From contig OX637352.1 in the NCBI GenBank assembly GCA_951799405.1, positions 11,232,820-11,296,819 of the forward strand: a DNA stretch of 64,000 nt, written 5' to 3'. Under the pieces are notes generated by a model, which did no database searches, was not told where the DNA came from, and saw only the letters and a list, made by a program, of their open reading frames with translations. Source of the stretch: Agapetus fuscipes. Its lineage: Eukaryota; Arthropoda; Insecta; Trichoptera; Glossosomatidae. Below are positions 29,727-39,695 of this stretch, piece by piece. Each line of letters starts with the position of its first letter. The stretch's first letter is position 1. The translations under genes were made by a program, and so were the position numbers.

Positions 29727-30355
29727 ATCATTTCATTAAAAATACTATTGTTAATTTATCCTTAATTAAAATGTCACCACAAATTTAAAAGAAATGTTTT
29801 TAAAATTGACCGACATTTTAAAACAATGAAATGTGAAATTATTATATTACATACTTTTCCACAATTACATCTCGGATTGTTTTTTAAGACCATTTGTTTT
29901 TTTTTCTCTTCTGACAATTTTAATAAAAAAATAATACACGGTAATAAATCACACTTCAATTAATTAATTGAAACATAAAAAATACATGGATTAATTAGAG
30001 ATATTGTTTAGAAAATTTATGTTTAACAATTATTTTTATCCATTTGTTTTTTCACGGGAATTTGTTTTTTGGGAACATTTAAATAATAATTTTATTTTGT
30101 TGACAAGAAAAACTGTATTTTAATAAAAGGAACGGTTTTTATTGTTTATTTTTTAGCTCTAGTTTCCTATGACCTGTAATTAAGAATCGTGTACACATAT
30201 TATTTGTATTCTATGTAACATTGTATTAATAATTGTCTTAATGATTTTACCCAAATTTACTCCAATAAAAAGAATAATAAACTAAGTTGCAGGGATTAAA
30301 AATAAAGTCATATTGTAGCATTTCATCCTTTTAGTGCTTGTCTGTCTTATAATAA
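29727..30355. other. Unassigned AT-rich stretch
   Basis: No repeat or coding signal. One of the longer stretches without a recognised element. Confidence 0.3.
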
Positions 30356-30475
30356 ATAATAATAATATCAGGCTAATTTATTTTTAATTACAAATGATAA
30401 GAGAGCGCCGTTTTAGTGTGTGTCACACCTCAAGGGCCCTCTCCGATCATGGATAAGACTTTCTAAAAAGGATGT
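30356..30475 (-). mobile_element. CR1-like LINE 3' UTR fragment
   Basis: Only the last 110 bp: GCGCCGTTTTAGTGTGTGTC... AAGGGCCCTCTCCGATCATG, with an AATAATAATA 3' terminus in the element's sense. Confidence 0.8.
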
Positions 30476-30539
30476 CCATACAGAAACAGGTATTTATATC
30501 ATCAATGAATAATTCATTATTGTTGATTTTAATGAATTA

Positions 30540-30715
30540 TTAATTTAAAAATACCCAACTACGTCTGTTGAACCAGGGTCAAATTTATGATCAAATGACC
30601 CAGGCGGGGATCGAACCAACGTTATTCTATTCCAAATACGCTAGAAAGATCGGCCCACTTGGCCCCCTCGGCCATAACACCGACTATAACTGCATGCGTA
30701 TTGCATGGCTTTGAG
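30540..30715 (-). mobile_element. Third tRNA-derived SINE (SINE-K)
   Basis: The minus strand reads TATGGCCGAGGGGGCCAAGT then GTTGGTTCGATCCCCGCC. This looks like a Leu/Ser-type tRNA head with boxes A and B. It is followed by TTTGACCCTGGTTCAACAGA and an ATTAATAATTCATT tail. Shares that middle with 4440-4520. Confidence 0.65.
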
Positions 30716-31230
30716 TCATGCGTGCTCTATGTAGTATCCACATATGGATTGAAAACAAAAGGGCTCACTCAGTATAGCGCCAACAGACTGAAGACGTACT
30801 AAAGAGCCATTAAAAGAAGGATACTGGGAATCAGCCTCAGAGACAGGGTTCCAAGCCAGGAGATCCGTAGACGCATTGGTGTCACTGATGTCATACAGCG
30901 AGTGTCCTGCTTAAAGTGACGCTGGGCTGGTCACGTCGCAAGGCAGGAACATGACAGGTGGCCGAAACGGATCGTTCAGTGGCAGCCCATGATGTCCAAA
31001 CGGGAGTGGGGAGACCCCAACTGAGGTGGCTGGACGACATCAAGAGAACTGCAGGCTGAGGATGGCTGAACAAAGCAGCCGAAAGACAAAAATGGAGAGG
31101 GTTGGAGGACGCCTACGTCCAGGACCCCGAGTACGAGTTTTTTTCACTTTCCTCGAAGTATTGTGTATTCGAGTAAAGTGAAAAAAACTCGTACTCAGGG
31201 TACAGGAGTGGACTAAGAAAGACTGAGGAA
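30716..31230 (+). pseudogene. RTE-type LINE, C-terminal domain, broken
   Basis: Translation in shifting plus frames gives RAIKRRILGISLRDRVPSQE, then IRRRIGVTDVIQRVSCLK, RWAGHVARQEHDRWPKRIVQ, and after a frameshift EDAYVQDP. This is the well-known tail of RTE-type LINEs: an LGxSLRDR block, KWxWAGHVAR and GRPxxRWxDD region. There are in-frame stops (30800s, 30917) and a frameshift near 31000. A 68-bp hairpin at 31129-31196 interrupts the last codons. 5'-truncated, dead. Confidence 0.85.
31129..31196. repeat. 68-bp perfect-stem hairpin inside the RTE relic
   Basis: Arms GAGTACGAGTTTTTTTCACT and AGTGAAAAAAACTCGTACTC continue inward with CTCGAA/TTCGAG, leaving a 10-base loop. It looks like a tiny foldback element. 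Confidence 0.85.
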
Positions 31231-31552
31231 GACGAAGGAAGAAGAACCCTTTTCTCTATGGTTTTCTTGTCTCTGGACTACGTACATAGAGAGCGAAACT
31301 TAAATTTTGCAACGTCTATGCAACTTAGATGGCAAAATACCAACTGCGTCGATAATAAAATAAAATTTTCCACATACCAAAATGATAAAACCGGTATTGT
31401 AAAAGTATGGGATCAATTTACATGCTTATTATTACCCTGTAATAAAAAAATTAACGATATGGCGTCAAATACTACAAGGATATAAAAAATATGGATATTC
31501 CCAGTTTTGCCGTTGCAAATAAAATAAGTTATTTTTACTCGAATTCCGGCCA
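31231..31552. other. Unassigned sequence
   Basis: A 75-codon plus frame has no recognised domain. No repeat found. Confidence 0.3.
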
Positions 31553-31690
31553 AATTATCCGTGCTGTAACTCTGTCGCCGTTCCGCTAGGGGTGGCCAGG
31601 GCCTCTGCAGAGCTACCTCCATTTCTTTCTATCCTTACATACCTCATTTAATTCATTCATATCCATTACCTTTTTCATACATTTTGTAAT
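31553..31690 (-). pseudogene. RTE-like LINE 3' end
   Basis: The minus-strand codons KVMDMNELNEVC and the 3' phrase TCTGCAGAGGCCCTGGCCAC, GCGGAACGGCGACAGAGTTA match 10320-10440. Confidence 0.65.
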
Positions 31691-31927
31691 TGAAATACAT
31701 ATGATGACCGGTCAAATAACATACGATGTGAGAAAGTATAATTGTTTTTAAAAACACAGAGTTATATTTTCACAAGTTGAGTATTTATTTCCCCTCGAGT
31801 ACTTTCGACTTGCTTACTTCATTTTCAGGAGGACACTGTTACAAAATTGGCGAGACAAAAACCGCAGAGAAATGAGAAGGATGAGTTACGACAAAGAGGT
31901 ACACAATTAAAAATTAAAAAAATTATA
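31691..31927. other. Unassigned sequence
   Basis: No signal recognised. Confidence 0.3.
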
Positions 31928-32104
31928 TTAGGCTGATTTGTTTGGTGAGCGATGACCGGTCTTTGGTAAAGGTTTATGAATTTTTCAACCCAGCGAAGAG
32001 CAAATTTGAAAATATAAATGGTATATTTTTTGTGCTCCGCCGGGATTCAAACCCACGACCTTCCAGACGAGTCCGAAATGTTACCACCTGGACTACGGAC
32101 CGGT
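31928..32104 (-). mobile_element. SINE-B with internal deletion
   Basis: The tail GATTTGTTTGGTGAGCG jumps directly to ATGACCGGTCTTTGGTAAAG. The head is complete (GGACTACGGACCGGTC). Confidence 0.8.
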
Positions 32105-32209
32105 CAATTTTGAATTTAACAATTTTAGGCAACGCAAAACTAGTCTATAACTAGCAACAAAAAACATAATTTTATTTGCCTTAGCTCGAGCGACCCAATT
32201 AGATAATAA

Positions 32210-32664
32210 TGTTATGTAAATATAAATATTGAAATAAGTATGGGTAGTTATAGTTATAAGAGTCCTCATAGGTATTGGTAGGTAGGAACGATAATTGTGT
32301 ATAAGTGTAGAATTCTCTAGGCTAAGTAGGTATTTGTTATAATTATTAGTAGGTAGGATTTTGGTTGTGTCTCTAGGTAGTACGTGAATCATCGAGAAGT
32401 AATAATTACTCTGGAACCGTCTAGCAACTATAGGTCTAGATTATACTACTCTAAAGAGTATAAAGGGTGCGAATGGCCTGCAGAGCGGCCAGTATCATAG
32501 CGACTAACAAACACATCGAAGCCATCTGATCAGTGAACCGAAACCAATGGAATAATCGAGAAAGTAGTGTGAAAATAAATTTTGTAACAGTGTAAAATAA
32601 ATAACTATTGAAGAAGACCTGTGTATTTTTAATTTGAAGACAATTGAACCCTAATTTCGTAACA
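32210..32664 (+). mobile_element. Putative LTR (solo or 5') of a Ty3-type element
   Basis: Proposed TGTTATG... CGTAACA boundaries. It contains a TATA box (GAGTATAAAGGGTGCG at about 32457) and AATAAATAA at about 32590. TGGTGTCAGGTGCGG follows at 32667-32681, matching the 3' end of tRNA-Leu used as primer binding site by several LTR elements. The left boundary is uncertain, and no second LTR copy is in the window. Confidence 0.5.
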
Positions 32665-32995
32665 ATTGGTGTCAGGTGCGGAATTGTCAAGAAAAATTAA
32701 GATCTTCTGTCTAAAAATAAATAAAATAAATTAAATAGTGTTAAAATGAACTTTATTCAAATTGAACTTTGTGTGAACTGACTTTTGTGAAAACAAGTGT
32801 TTAAATAAATTTTTGTTAAAAGAAAAGACGCAAAAGCAAGTTGCTTATAAATTCTGGAACATCATATGGAACATAATTCTGGACATAATTCTGGACATAA
32901 CATAATGACTATTTTACCGCATTGAGAAAGTCATCAAATTGGACCATAGTTTTTTTATTATTGTGTGTGATTAAAAAAATAAAATAAATAAATAA
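32665..32995 (+). mobile_element. Putative primer binding site and leader of the same LTR element
   Basis: The binding site at 32667-32681 is followed by an AT-rich leader with three GGA(A)CATAATTCTGG-like repeats (32870-32905). No frame. Confidence 0.4.
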
Positions 32996-33312
32996 AAATT
33001 GCATTTGTAAAGTTGCTGCAGCACTTTTTCTATTATTTCCTCCGTCGTCAGTGGCTTGGTTTCTTGCACTTTCATCGCGCATACTCTGACGTGGCTTCTT
33101 ATCGATTGTTTGACAGCCTCAAACTCCATCGCTTTGGTCAGTGCCTCGTTCAATGTCTTCGGAAGAGCCAGTTTCACTGCTTGCTGCGTCTCCCATTCTC
33201 GCAACCCGTTCAGAAACTTGTCCACTGCCAAGTTCTCGCAGATGTCATCAGGGAACGTCGGTTAAGCGTCTCGTACTAGGTGGACGATGTCCATCTCAAA
33301 CTCCTGGAGGCG
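32996..33312 (-). pseudogene. Ty3-type gag fragment
   Basis: The minus strand reads LQEFEMDIVHLVRDA, a stop, then TFPDDICENLAVDKFLNGLR, EWETQQAVKLALP, KTLNEALTKAMEFEAVKQSI. This matches the capsid part of insect Ty3/gypsy gag (FLNGLR... ALPKTLNEALTKAMEFE). No zinc knuckle or protease follows. It points against the neighbouring LTR, so it is either a separate element or an inverted piece. Confidence 0.75.
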
Positions 33313-33324
33313 TTGATGTCCATT

Positions 33325-33640
33325 ATATATTATTATTTATTGATTTAAAAAATGAAATTTGTCGTGGATGTTCCTTGACTTATAGGTTGGTATGCGGCTG
33401 ACCACCCATGCTGTAAAAATGGTTCACTTTGCCAATGTCAACCCAGTCTCAGGGAAGGACGGCAAGAGTTGCAGGGTGTATGTCCATTTGATATTTGGTT
33501 TTTATGTTGTAGGTTCACATGCGGCATGTGCAAGCGCGAACTTGTACGTGTCTGGTTGTGAGAATGCATGTAATGTGAATCCCCAAGGTAACATATCTTT
33601 GCAACTTAGATTAGATTAGATTAGATTAGATTATCATCAC
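33325..33640 (+). mobile_element. Family C copy, full length with 5' extension
   Basis: TTATTATTTATTGATTTAAA precedes TTCCTTGACTTATAGGTTGG. The tail is GATTAGATTAGATTAGATTA, the longest in the window. Confidence 0.9.
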
Positions 33641-33990
33641 AACCATATGTGCACAATCTTTTCGACTATAAAACACTCTTTGCAGCATACATACCAGCAC
33701 ACTAAAATAATAATTAAAAGTAAAAATAAACGCATAAATTGGTTGATTAAAATAATGTTCATTAAAGAACCATGACACCATTCTTAACAAGTTGCTTAAA
33801 AAAAACATTGCCAATAATTTAAGTTGACATCTTGATTTAACAAATAAACACGACGCTTAAAATTTGCTCATGTCATTCAGACAAGAGTGTCGTTTTTTTT
33901 TGCGACACACATTTACCAATTTTCTCATTAAATAAATATTGCCAATTTCGGCAAAAATAAACATGCAAACTTTGACCATATTTGAATAGG
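33641..33990. other. Unassigned AT-rich stretch
   Basis: No signal recognised. Confidence 0.3.
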
Positions 33991-34267
33991 TATATGAGTC
34001 GTATAACTGCAAACGCCGTCCTCTCCAAAATTTATGATTTTTGAGATAATGATTAAATTTGATTCTGCGCAGTGTAACAAATCATTTGCTGTGTGCGATA
34101 TAATGTAAACCTCACTTAATCCTTCGTAATTTTAATTGAAAAAGTATGATTTCGAGCAAACGCCGTCATCTCCAACTGGTGTTGTCGTTTTCAAGTTTAC
34201 AAGTTTATTTTTCTCAAAATCATCGCGTATGGAGTTGACGGCGTTTGCATTTATACGACTCATATAT
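33991..34267. mobile_element. TIR element, 277 bp
   Basis: Ends TATATGAGTCGTATA and TATACGACTCATATA are perfect inverted copies. Similarity continues through CTGCAAACGCCGTC / GACGGCGTTTGCA. GCAAACGCCGTC occurs a third time internally near 34159. TA flanks would fit a Tc1/mariner-type duplication, but this is not proven. Confidence 0.8.
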
Positions 34268-34490
34268 TTGTTAAGAGTTGTAATATACCTACCATGAAAT
34301 ATTTGTTCTTTTGTCTATGGTATTTTGCATTCAACTTCATGTCAATGTTGACTACTTCCTTCCTATTGCTTCTTTCTCAAAAACTTTGTAGGACAACATG
34401 TCCGTTCGCGAAAGTAAATTATAAAACGTAAAAAACAATTTATACATTATGAATGGTCAGCCTCAAACCAATGTATTAGCCAAGAAAAGT
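34268..34490. other. Unassigned stretch with a family C end
   Basis: 34443-34480 is a family C 5' end in reverse (TGGTCAGCCTCAAACCAATG). Otherwise nothing. Confidence 0.4.
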
Positions 34491-34590
34491 GAACACAAAA
34501 ACGGGAAATAATTTTGGCACCCTTTTTGAAGATCCAACTCTAGCTCTCTCGTTTTAAAAGCAAGCGTTCTGGCAACTTAACTATCGACGG
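34491..34590 (-). mobile_element. SINE-A head fragment, diverged
   Basis: AACGGGAAATAATTTTGGCA to AACTTAACTATCGACGG. Confidence 0.65.
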
Positions 34591-34628
34591 AATTTTTTTA
34601 TTTTTTATTGACGCCTCAATGTCATTGT

Positions 34629-35125
34629 CCGGTCGATAGCTCAGTTGGTAGAGTGCTTGCATTCCATGCCGTGAGCTCGGAATCGAACCCCACCGAGGGT
34701 GTCAGAAATGATTTCCCGTTTCGATGTTCATTTCAAGCCCCATAAATAAAATACCGTCAAGGTTTACTCAGCCTTCACAATAAATCAGTACCAGCCCTCT
34801 CGGGAGCTGGGAAACCCCCACTTCAGCTGAAGTGGCTGGCGTAAGGCTGGCCCCCTTACCTGTAAAAAAAATAGGTTCAACTCGCCACATGCGACTCCTT
34901 CGTGGACAACGCGGCAAGAAGTTGCACTATCTTCTTCTTCTTCTTCTCCAGTTTCAATCGTAGGATTGGTTTGCAGCAATATCTTTTACTTTTCTTCTCC
35001 ATTCTTCACTGTCTTGTGCGGCTCTTTTTAGTTCTGCATATGTTGAGCAGCGCACGTCCACCAGCAGGTCCTCCAGGTACTCCTGGCGTGGGCGTCCCCT
35101 ATGTAGTATGTGTAGCTTATTTGCG
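34629..35125 (+). mobile_element. SINE-A copy split by a LINE fragment
   Basis: 34629-34930 runs from GGTCGATAGCTCAGTTGGTA to GTTGCACTAT. 35099-35125 (TATGTGTAGCTTATTTGCGG) completes the 3' end. The head is among the best preserved in the window. Confidence 0.88.
34931..35098 (-). pseudogene. LINE C-terminal fragment with GAA-repeat tail, in SINE-A
   Basis: The minus strand reads RQEYLEDLLVDVRCSTYAEL, KRAAQDSEEWRRKVKDIAAN, ending in a GAA repeat. An AxDxxxWRxKV motif at the extreme C terminus is typical of RTE-type LINEs. CTAT is present at 34927-34930 and 35099-35102, a 4-bp duplication. 168 bp only. Confidence 0.75.
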
Positions 35126-35387
35126 GAATTTTTATAAAACCTTTAGATGAATATACAAAATAAATATTTATTACAATGAATATTTGAATACGAATATTAA
35201 AGAAAATATTGATCAATACAAATATGTGTGATTTCTTACGTAACCGTACGATGGGCCGTTTGTTGATTGTCATTGGAGAAATATATTCTGATGGCTCTCT
35301 ATTGACACAGCGTACGAATAGAGTCGTGACATTTCAAAGAGATCTTTTGTATATGACGTCACACGCTACGCAAAAAAAAACAAATAA
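35126..35387. other. Unassigned sequence
   Basis: No signal recognised. Confidence 0.3.
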
Positions 35388-35678
35388 CACAACGAAGCTA
35401 GACACACACAGTGCAACTTCTGGCAGCGTTCTCCCTAAAACGGTCGCATGTGGCGAGTGGAACTTATTCATTTTTACATGTAAGGGAGCCTTAATCACAC
35501 TACTTCAGTTAAAGCATCCCAGCTCTCGAGGGTGCTGGTACTCATTTCTTGTGGAAGCTGAGTACAAATTACCAGAATTTTATTTTTGGTTTGAAACAAA
35601 CATCGAAACTGGAAATCATTTCAGACACTCTTGGAGGGAAATGGAATGCAAGCACTCTACCAACTGAGCTATCGACCG
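35388..35678 (-). mobile_element. SINE-A copy, near full length
   Basis: AACGAAGCTAGACACACACA to CAACTGAGCTATCGACCG. Box B is mutated. Confidence 0.85.
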
Positions 35679-35693
35679 AACACATTATGATCA

Positions 35694-35820
35694 TATCTAT
35701 GTATAATCTAAATTGGAAAGATATATTAACATAAAAAGTTCATATTACCTATGTATATGTATGCTCACAAGTAGACACGTACAAGTTTGTGCATACAAAT
35801 GCAGCGTGTGTACTTATTTT
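35694..35820 (-). mobile_element. Family C fragment, 3' half
   Basis: CTATGTATAATCTAAATTGG to GCAGCGTGTGTACTTATTTT. It is cut by SINE-B. Confidence 0.7.
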
Positions 35821-35922
35821 TTGGAGAACTGGTGCTTTCTACAGCAACGACCAAGCTCTCAGATGGCTCTTGAGGTGAGATTAACACAAAATCAGTGCTT
35901 ACTCAATAAATCATCATAACGT
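35821..35922 (+). mobile_element. SINE-B 3' end, tail 1
   Basis: GGAGAACTGGTGCTTTCTAC to TCAATAAATCATCATAA. Confidence 0.75.
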
Positions 35923-36030
35923 TACGAATGTATGAGTTTATGTCTGCGTGTTTACCTATGATTGTGTGTCTGTGTGTTTTTACTTACTTGTATGTGTGTC
36001 TTGAAGTATTTGATGGTTCGTATTTGCTCA

Positions 36031-38278
36031 AAATTTTTTTTTAAATTTTTTTCATATTTTTTTGAATTTCTTGCAGACAACAGAAAACTCTATAAAAATT
36101 AATCCTTGTCAATTTTGGAAATACGCAAAGTCTAAACGTAACCATCAAGATATTCCTGATGAAGTTTTTTTCGGTAAAAATAAATTCACCAACGGTTTGT
36201 CCATATGTAATGCATTTAATGATTATTTTCACTCAAGCTTTGAAGAACCTTTTCCTATTAATAATACCTCTAATGCTGTACAAAATAGTCTTTGTGATAT
36301 ACACTCGATTACCGTCGATAAATCTGATGTATGTAAACGTCTAGTTAGTGTTGACCTAAATAAAGGGTCGGGGTCCGATGGCATTCCTCCCCTGTTCATA
36401 TCCAAATGTGCAAAACAACTATCCATCCCAATTACTATATTATTTAAATTATCACTGGCGGAATGTACTTTTCCGACTTCCTGGAAAAGAGCTTTCATTA
36501 CTCCAATTTTCAAATCTGACAACAAAAATGATATAGCTAATTATCGTCCAATTTCAAAACTACCAATTTTTAGCAAGGTTTTTGAAAAAATTGTCTATGA
36601 TCAACTATATGCAGCAGTTCGCCCCCACATAATTAATCAACAACATGGCTTTATCAGCAAGAAATCCACTGAAACAAATCTGAGTGAATTTACAAGTCCC
36701 ATTTTTGAAGCGTTTAGAGTAAAGGGTCAAGTAGATGCAATATACACCGATTTCTCTAAAGCTTTCGACAAAATTGACCACAATTTTCTCATAAGAAAAT
36801 TAGGCGACCTTGGTGTGCATGGCGATCTTCTACGCTGGGTATCTTCTTACCTAAAAAATAGAACACAGGCAGTGGCTATTAAGGGATACATCTCAAATTT
36901 TCTTCCAGTATCATCTGGAGTACCTCAGGGTTCCCATCTCGGCCCTCTCTTGTTTGTTCTTTTTCTAAATGACATAACATCTTATATTAAACACTCCGAA
37001 ATATTATTATATGCAGATGATGCTAAAATTTTCAAAAATATCAATTCCCCCATCGACTGCGCCTTACTACAGGAGGATCTTGAGTGTTTACAGATGTATT
37101 GCATCAATAACAATATATCCATTAATATTAGCAAGTGTAGTGTTGTCTCTTTCTGTAGAAATAATCATGTTGTTTTCCACGAATATAAATTAAAAAATTT
37201 ACCTCTTCCCAGAACCAATTTAATTAAAGATTTAGGGGTATTTCTAGATAGTAAGCTTAATTTTCAAGCTCACATATCCTCTACAGTCAAAAAGTCCCTG
37301 AGCATGTTAGGATATGTCCTACGATTATGCAAAGAATTTACCTCGTTAGATGTTTTCAAATTGACTTATAACGCTTTTGTTAGATCTCGCTTGGAATACT
37401 GTTCAGTCATTTGGAATCCACATTATAAAGTCTACATAACACAAATAGAAAGAGTGCAGAAGAAATTTTTAAGATACTTAAATTTCAGAAATCACCATTA
37501 TCTTGACTACGCATCTTCATGTAGCCTATACTCCACTCAAACTCTTGAAACCCGTAGATCATATAGAGATGCACTATTTCTATACAAAATTTTAAACAAT
37601 CAAATTGACTCGCCATATTTGCTTGACAGGATAAAAATAAATGTACCCAATAGGATTTTCCGTGAAAAGATCCTCTTTTATATTGGCATCTCCAGGACAA
37701 GCTACCTTCAGAATTCCTTTGTAGAGCGTGCATGCACTGTCTACAACAAGCAATTGAAGCATTTCGACCCCTTTGCCCCTGACAGTATTGGAGTTTTGAA
37801 GCATTTTTTTGTCACTGCTAAGCTTTAGGTTTTTATACACTATGCATACATTTATTTATTTTTACTGATTCTTGTTTCTTTTTTTCTGCTGTTGTGCTTA
37901 TTTTGTCATACTTATATATTATTATCTGTTACACTACACATTTTTTGTTTTTGTTCTTCTTGATTCTTTTTTCTGCTGTTTATACTTATTTTAATATACC
38001 TGTATACTATATCTTACACTATGTAATTATGTTTTTGCTGCTTCTTTGTTTCTTTTTTCTGCTTTTATGTGTTTTATATGTTTGCTAAATCTTACACTAT
38101 GTATTTGTGCTTTTGCTGCTTCAATTTTATTTTTTCTGCTCATACTTACATGTTTTATCTTGTTTTTGACTTAGTTTTCTTGTAATTTATTATTTTTCTT
38201 CTTTGGTTTTTTCTATGCTCTTATGTATCATATATTGTATTTTATTCATAAATAAATAAAAACTGTTTGAAAGTTCCG

Positions 38279-38307
<29 letters not shown>
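36031..38307 (+). mobile_element. 5'-truncated Jockey-like LINE with poly-A tail
   Basis: About 2.3 kb: a T-rich 5' junction, an uninterrupted coding frame, a T-rich 3' UTR of about 430 bp with three repeats of TTTTTTCTGCT-type phrases, an AATAAATAAA signal near 38250, and an A-run to 38307. ORF1 and the endonuclease are missing. The open frame and clean tail suggest a fairly recent insertion. Confidence 0.88.
36062..37828 (+). CDS. LINE reverse transcriptase (Jockey/CR1 group), 5'-truncated
   Basis: 588 codons without a stop. The product would copy LINE RNA at a nicked target, but the endonuclease half is absent. Residues 1-26 (ENSIKINPCQFWKYAKSKR) are the usual link between endonuclease and polymerase. 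GSGSDGIPP is at 102-110, the template-contact block NYRPISKLPIFSKVFEK at about 160-176, motif A YTDFSKAFDKIDH at 228-240, GVPQGSHLGPLLF at 286-298 and catalytic YADD at 317-320. All expected catalytic residues are present. The C-terminal part (LEYCSVIWNP, VQKKFLRYL) matches the relic at 6492. The given ATG is simply the first one after truncation, not a native start. No promoter is seen. Jockey-like is my best placement; CR1 is the alternative. Confidence 0.9.
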   Translation: MNFLQTTENSIKINPCQFWKYAKSKRNHQDIPDEVFFGKNKFTNGLSICNAFNDYFHSSFEEPFPINNTSNAVQNSLCDIHSITVDKSDVCKRLVSVDLNKGSGSDGIPPLFISKCAKQLSIPITILFKLSLAECTFPTSWKRAFITPIFKSDNKNDIANYRPISKLPIFSKVFEKIVYDQLYAAVRPHIINQQHGFISKKSTETNLSEFTSPIFEAFRVKGQVDAIYTDFSKAFDKIDHNFLIRKLGDLGVHGDLLRWVSSYLKNRTQAVAIKGYISNFLPVSSGVPQGSHLGPLLFVLFLNDITSYIKHSEILLYADDAKIFKNINSPIDCALLQEDLECLQMYCINNNISINISKCSVVSFCRNNHVVFHEYKLKNLPLPRTNLIKDLGVFLDSKLNFQAHISSTVKKSLSMLGYVLRLCKEFTSLDVFKLTYNAFVRSRLEYCSVIWNPHYKVYITQIERVQKKFLRYLNFRNHHYLDYASSCSLYSTQTLETRRSYRDALFLYKILNNQIDSPYLLDRIKINVPNRIFREKILFYIGISRTSYLQNSFVERACTVYNKQLKHFDPFAPDSIGVLKHFFVTAKL

Positions 38308-38309
<2 letters not shown>

Positions 38310-38475
38310 TCTGTTCGGGACAGTTCTTGTATGGTCTGGGATATGCTGGAATAACCTTTAGTCATTCTAAAAATACGGATTGCAGTGTTTTGTAGGGATG
38401 AGTACCCGATTAGTACCCTAGCAGTTAAGTGAGAAACACAAGGATTTTAACTGTGAACGATATGTGAGCAATTTC

Positions 38476-38685
38476 TTAAATCTATAATCTAAGTTGCAAG
38501 GATATATTCATTTAAAGCTCTAAAATGTATGCTTATAAACAAACACGTGTAGTTCGCGCTTACAAATGCTGAATGTGTACTTACAAATAAAATCCAAATC
38601 TCAAATGAACATAAGCCCTACAACTTTTGCCGACCTTCCCTGACACAGGGGTGACATTGGCCAAGTGAACCATTTTTTACGGAAT
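38476..38685 (-). mobile_element. Family C copy, 5' end missing
   Basis: TCTATAATCTAAGTTGCAAG to AAGTGAACCATTTTTTACGG. Confidence 0.8.
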
Positions 38686-38986
38686 ATTTTTGAATAAATT
38701 GTATAAAATCAATTTAAATCGAAGTTGTATTAAATTGGAGCCAAAGTAAATCCTAAAAATAGTATATACATGCAGACCATCATACCGTCTAATGTTTTTG
38801 GTCATAACGCGTAATTTTTTTGACATTTCAAAAATGGCTTCTCCCGGCCAATAAATAAAGTGTCTGCCTCTGAGATGTACGTTTTTATTGGCTACTTATG
38901 TTAATTTATAATCAAAATGTACATTCCACACCACGCTCACGACAAGGACGTTGAACAAATACAAATTTAAAACAAAAAAGACCGCA
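38686..38986. other. Unassigned sequence
   Basis: No signal recognised. Confidence 0.3.
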
Positions 38987-39155
38987 TGAAGCGGTATTCT
39001 GCTAAATTCCTTACACTTAGTATATCAATCCAAGTTGCTAGGACTTGCGAAAGAACATAGATAAAAAAAATCACAGTACCTACAACTTTTTTTCGGACGC
39101 GAATCGCTATCTCGTCGCCTTAAGTTCGTAAGGAATTTAGCAGAATAGCGCTTCT
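38987..39155. mobile_element. TIR MITE, about 168 bp
   Basis: 27-bp inverted ends with one mismatch: GAAGCGGTATTCTGCTAAAT... at 38988 and ATTTAGCAGAATAGCGCTTC at the right. No coding capacity. Duplication not resolved. Confidence 0.8.
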
Positions 39156-39194
39156 GGAGTGGCAGATTTAAAGGGCATCGGTAGATCTGAAGAT

Positions 39195-39695
39195 ATATAT
39201 ATTATATACAAGGATAATTTATTTATAAGGTACACATAATAAAAGAGCGCCGTTTTTGTGTGTGTCACACCTCAAGGGCCCTCTCAAATCACGGATAAGA
39301 CTTTTTGTAAAGATGCGTCTTTAGTGCTCCTTTAAAGACACCAACAGTTTCTGCCTTCCTCACATTAGGTGGTAGTCTGTTCCACTCCATTGGGCCCGCA
39401 AACCAGAAAGCACGGTCCCCAAAATTAGTGTGTGTCTGACGTGACGGCTGGACTAAGTCAACCACCCCACACTCCGCAGATCTGAGAGTTTGGCGTCTCA
39501 AATCTATCTCAACACGTGAGAACATGTCAGACAAGTATGAAGGAGCCATACCATTGACAGCTTTGTAAACCATCAGACAAACACGGTAGACCACCCTCTC
39601 CGGAAAACGAAGCCAATGCAGTTTTTTCAATAATGGAGTAATATGGTTAAATTTAGACATCCCGAATATGAGTCTTGCTGCAGAGTTCAGCACAG
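39195..39695 (-). pseudogene. CR1-like LINE 3' end, second subfamily
   Basis: The minus-strand frame (stop at 39289) reads LNSAARLIFGMSKFNHITPL, LHWLRFPERVVYRVCLMVYK, NFGDRAFWFAGPMEWNRLPP, GVFKGALKTHLYKKSYP. The polymerase core is missing. The upstream 30 codons of the longest frame lie outside the element. The 3' UTR at 39195-39288 has the AGGGCCCTTGAGGTGTGACA block and ends in TATATA. It is the same subfamily as 24550-24795. Confidence 0.88.

Larger units (their letters stand above)
35932..38475 (+). repeat. Repeat R split by a Jockey-like LINE
   Basis: 35932-36030 (ACGAATGTATGAGTTTATGT) and 38308-38475 (GATTGCAGTGTTTTGTAGGG, GTGAACGATATGTGAGCAAT) are the two halves of the repeat seen intact at 25476-25735. 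Confidence 0.7.
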
